The position numbers were made by a program, and so were the translations under genes. The notes below the pieces were generated by a model that did not search any database, was not told the origin of the DNA, and saw nothing but the letters and a program-made list of their open reading frames with translations. From Anaeromonas frigoriresistens (GTDB lineage Bacteria > Bacillota > Clostridia > Tissierellales > SIT17), in assembly GCF_016820655.1 (NCBI RefSeq), contig NZ_WSFT01000028.1:87308-151307 (forward strand): a stretch of 64,000 nucleotides of DNA, written 5' to 3'. This document shows, piece by piece, positions 61,778-64,000 of the stretch. How positions within the stretch are numbered: the first letter of the stretch is position 1; every line of letters starts with the position of its first letter.

Positions 61778-62965
61778 TTATTTTAAGCCTTCTTCTTTAA
61801 GAATCTCAGCTTTATCTGTTCTTTCCCATGGTAAATCAATATCAGTTCTACCAAAGTGTCCATAAGCTGCTGTTTGTCTGTATATAGGTTTTCTTAGATC
61901 TAAGTTCTCTATAATAGCTGCTGGACGTAAATCAAAGTGCTTTTCAACTAATTCTTCAATTTTTTCCTCAGAGATTTTTCCAGTACCAAAAGTATCTACC
62001 ATTACAGATACCGGGTGAGCTACACCGATAGCATAAGCTAACTGAACTTCACATTTATCGGCTAATCCTGCTGCTACAATATTTTTAGCCACATATCTTG
62101 CAGCATAAGTTGCAGATCTATCAACCTTTGTTGGATCCTTTCCTGAGAAAGCTCCTCCACCATGTCTAGAGTATCCACCATAAGTGTCAACTATAATTTT
62201 TCTTCCAGTTAGACCAGCATCCCCTTGTGGACCACCGATAACAAATCTTCCTGTTGGATTTATGAAGTATTTAGTATCATTGTCTAGTAAATCTGCAGGG
62301 ATCACTTCTCTAATAACAAGCTCTTTTAAATCCACTTCTATAGTTTTAAGATCAACTGCATCACTGTGTTGAGTAGATATAACTACAGCATCAACTCTAA
62401 CAGGCTTATCATCATGATACTCAATAGTTACCTGAGTTTTACCATCAGGACGAAGATAATCAAGTCTACCACTTTTTCTAACTTCAGATAATCTTCTAGA
62501 TAATTTATGAGCCAATGAAATTGGTAGAGGCATTAATTCTTCTGTTTCATTACATGCAAAACCAAACATAATACCTTGGTCTCCTGCACCAGTATGGAAT
62601 ACTTGCTCCCTATCGTCTCCAGATTTACTTTCTAAAGATTCATTTACACCCATAGCAATATCAGGAGATTGCTCATCTATAGATGTAAGCACAGAACAAG
62701 TCTCACTATCAAACCCGTATTTAGCACGAGTATATCCTATTTCCTCAATAGTTTTTCTAACAACCTTTGGGATATCAACATAAGTATTAGTTGTAATCTC
62801 CCCAGCTATTAATACTAATCCAGTAGTAACAGAAGTCTCACAAGCAACTCTAGCCATTGGATCTTCTGCTAAAATAGCATCAAGAATCGAATCAGATATT
62901 TGATCACAGATTTTATCTGGATGTCCTTCAGTAACAGACTCTGATGTAAAAAGCCATTTTCTCAT
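61778..62965 (-). CDS. metK: S-adenosylmethionine synthetase
   Basis: A 395-residue Met[21 protein letters not shown] at the N-terminus, [13 protein letters not shown] (ATP loop), and [17 protein letters not shown] near the C-terminus. It makes SAM from methionine and ATP. The ATG at 62965 has GGGAGGAAT upstream and gives the usual length; an earlier in-frame start is not used. A SAM-I riboswitch with a terminator precedes it, so it is switched off when SAM is abundant. Confidence 0.98.
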   Translation of the reverse strand: MRKWLFTSESVTEGHPDKICDQISDSILDAILAEDPMARVACETSVTTGLVLIAGEITTNTYVDIPKVVRKTIEEIGYTRAKYGFDSETCSVLTSIDEQSPDIAMGVNESLESKSGDDREQVFHTGAGDQGIMFGFACNETEELMPLPISLAHKLSRRLSEVRKSGRLDYLRPDGKTQVTIEYHDDKPVRVDAVVISTQHSDAVDLKTIEVDLKELVIREVIPADLLDNDTKYFINPTGRFVIGGPQGDAGLTGRKIIVDTYGGYSRHGGGAFSGKDPTKVDRSATYAARYVAKNIVAAGLADKCEVQLAYAIGVAHPVSVMVDTFGTGKISEEKIEELVEKHFDLRPAAIIENLDLRKPIYRQTAAYGHFGRTDIDLPWERTDKAEILKEEGLK

Positions 62966-63053
62966 AATAATTCCTCCCGTATCTTTAATATTTTTTATTA
63001 TTCGGTCTATACCTATTCTACCCATTAGAATCCTAAATAAGTAGTTATATACA

Positions 63054-63083
63054 TAAAAAACCTCTTCATCAAAAGAAGAGGTT
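63054..63083 (-). terminator. Terminator of the SAM riboswitch
   Basis: AACCTCTTC, loop, GAAGAGG and a T run on the minus strand. It is the expression platform of the riboswitch upstream of metK. Confidence 0.9.
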
Positions 63084-63200
63084 TGTTCGCTTAGGTTACG
63101 ACCTCATCTTCCAGAGCATTTGCTCCGTAGGATTTAGCACCGACTTTCACACCGGTTGCCGGGTTTCATAGGGCCTATCCCTCCACCACTCTTGATAAGG
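63084..63200 (-). ncRNA. SAM-I (S-box) riboswitch of metK
   Basis: Minus-strand S-box aptamer: CTTATCAAGAG, GGTGGAGGGA, GGCCCTATGAAACCCGGCAA, CCGGTGTGAAAGTCGGTGC and GGAAGATGAGG, all the conserved blocks in order. When SAM binds, the following terminator (63054-63083) can form and metK is turned down. Confidence 0.96.
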
Positions 63201-63261
63201 TAATCAAGATATATATTCAATTAACAATATAAATAGTACCATAGGAAGTTATAGGTGTCAA

Positions 63262-63735
63262 CTAGAAAAACATCCATACTCCCACGGTACTTAAGGTATA
63301 CATAATAAATCCTGCGGTTATAATTCCTGCCACTATAGCAGGAAAAGCAAATTTAAACCTAAGATTAAATAAAGTTGCAGCTAAACACCCAGTATAGGCT
63401 CCCGTAGTTGGTAGGGGTACTGCTACCAATAGATAAAGTCCTAATATAGTATATTTCTTCATTTTTGCACTTCTTTTTAATGTCCTATTCTCTAACCACA
63501 CAATCATTCTATCAAAGAATGAGTATCTTCTTAAATAATTAAATATTGGTCTAAGGAAAAATAATAAAAATGGCACCGGTAATATATTTCCTGCAATACC
63601 TAACATAGTACTATGAAAAGGAGAAAACCCCAAACTAACCCCTAGAGGTATCGCTCCTCTAAGTTCAAATATAGGAGTAGCACCTAGGATCACTACTGCT
63701 AACTCTTTTTTTAATAATTCTATTAATTCCCACAT
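63262..63735 (-). CDS. Small multidrug-export family membrane protein
   Basis: A 157-residue protein with four or five membrane segments, matching the putative small multidrug export (Sm_multidrug_ex) family: LGATPIFELRGAIPLGV and VAVPLPTTGAYTGCLAA are the paired DedA-like half-helix motifs. The name is historic; transport function is not proven. It lies alone between the metK riboswitch and a tRNA gene. Confidence 0.82.
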   Translation of the reverse strand: MWELIELLKKELAVVILGATPIFELRGAIPLGVSLGFSPFHSTMLGIAGNILPVPFLLFFLRPIFNYLRRYSFFDRMIVWLENRTLKRSAKMKKYTILGLYLLVAVPLPTTGAYTGCLAATLFNLRFKFAFPAIVAGIITAGFIMYTLSTVGVWMFF

Positions 63736-63937
63736 GTGTCTGTTTCCCCCTATTAATTTAGTCCTATATAATTATACACTAATTAATATTCGGATAAAAC
63801 TAATTTATAGAGATCTTAAGAATTTCTTAATAAAATAGAGATAATAGAAGATATATTAATATAATCAACTATTTCGACATGTATTTGGACTTTTCAAACA
63901 GATAAAAATTTAATATACTATTCAAGTACCACATTTA

Positions 63938-64000
<63 letters not shown>

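Overview
The window comes from a low-GC Gram-positive anaerobe of the Clostridia/Tissierellia type. Evidence: very AT-rich intergenic DNA, strong AGGAGG-type ribosome sites, an S-box (SAM-I) riboswitch before metK, prfB with an in-frame UGA, a ComFC-YvyF-FlgM-FlgN-FlgK-FlgL-FliW-CsrA-Hag gene order shared with Bacillus subtilis, and many amino-acid and peptide catabolism genes. Nearly all genes lie on the minus strand. No prophage, insertion sequence or CRISPR array was seen.

Layout. 1-4.9 kb: partial ornithine/alanine racemase-family gene, tex, a Gfo/Idh/MocA oxidoreductase and a HAD phosphatase. 4.9-12.5 kb: a complete N-acetylgalactosamine operon, with GntR/UTRA repressor, AgaS, mannose-family PTS IIB-IIC-IID-IIA, NagA-type deacetylase, tagatose-bisphosphate-type aldolase and tagatose-6-phosphate-type kinase, preceded by a clear promoter and a near-palindromic operator. 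12.7-18.5 kb: an arginine-type operon of two guanidino-modifying enzymes, a RocB-like M20 hydrolase and a sodium:alanine/glycine symporter, divergent from an FCD-type GntR regulator across a perfect 35-bp palindrome. 18.5-26.4 kb: chemoreceptor, prfB, secA, a DUF5317 membrane protein and hpf. 26.4-27.0 kb: a gene-free stretch holding a cluster of DnaA boxes. 27-32 kb: peptide/amino-acid block with two YfcC transporters, an M20 deacylase, an ArsR regulator and a GNAT enzyme.

32.2-50.4 kb: the late flagellar region. It has two sigma-D promoters (before flgM and before flagellin), FlgM/FlgN, two tandem FlgK proteins (the larger with a von Willebrand A-like insert), FlgL, a DUF6470 protein, the FliW-CsrA switch, an HD-GYP protein, flagellin with two CsrA-type sites in its leader, two tandem Maf-type glycosyltransferases, FliD with four repeated modules, FlaG, FliS and a FliT-like chaperone. 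50.5-56.1 kb: a WG-repeat protein and a cyclic-di-GMP block, made up of a GGDEF-EAL protein, a GAF-PAS-PAS protein and a c-di-GMP-I riboswitch that leads only into a 22-codon ORF. 56.3-64 kb: recD2, a ComK-like regulator whose promoter spacer contains a perfect LexA box, an FMN-binding lipoprotein, a sigma factor-DUF1659-DUF2922-YvrJ cassette, metK under a SAM riboswitch, a small multidrug-export-type membrane protein, and the start of a tRNA-Pro.

A dispersed repeat of about 28 bp (GTCATCCTGAGC...GAAGGATCTT) occurs at nine intergenic sites, often as inverted or tandem pairs. All functions are inferred from sequence reading alone.
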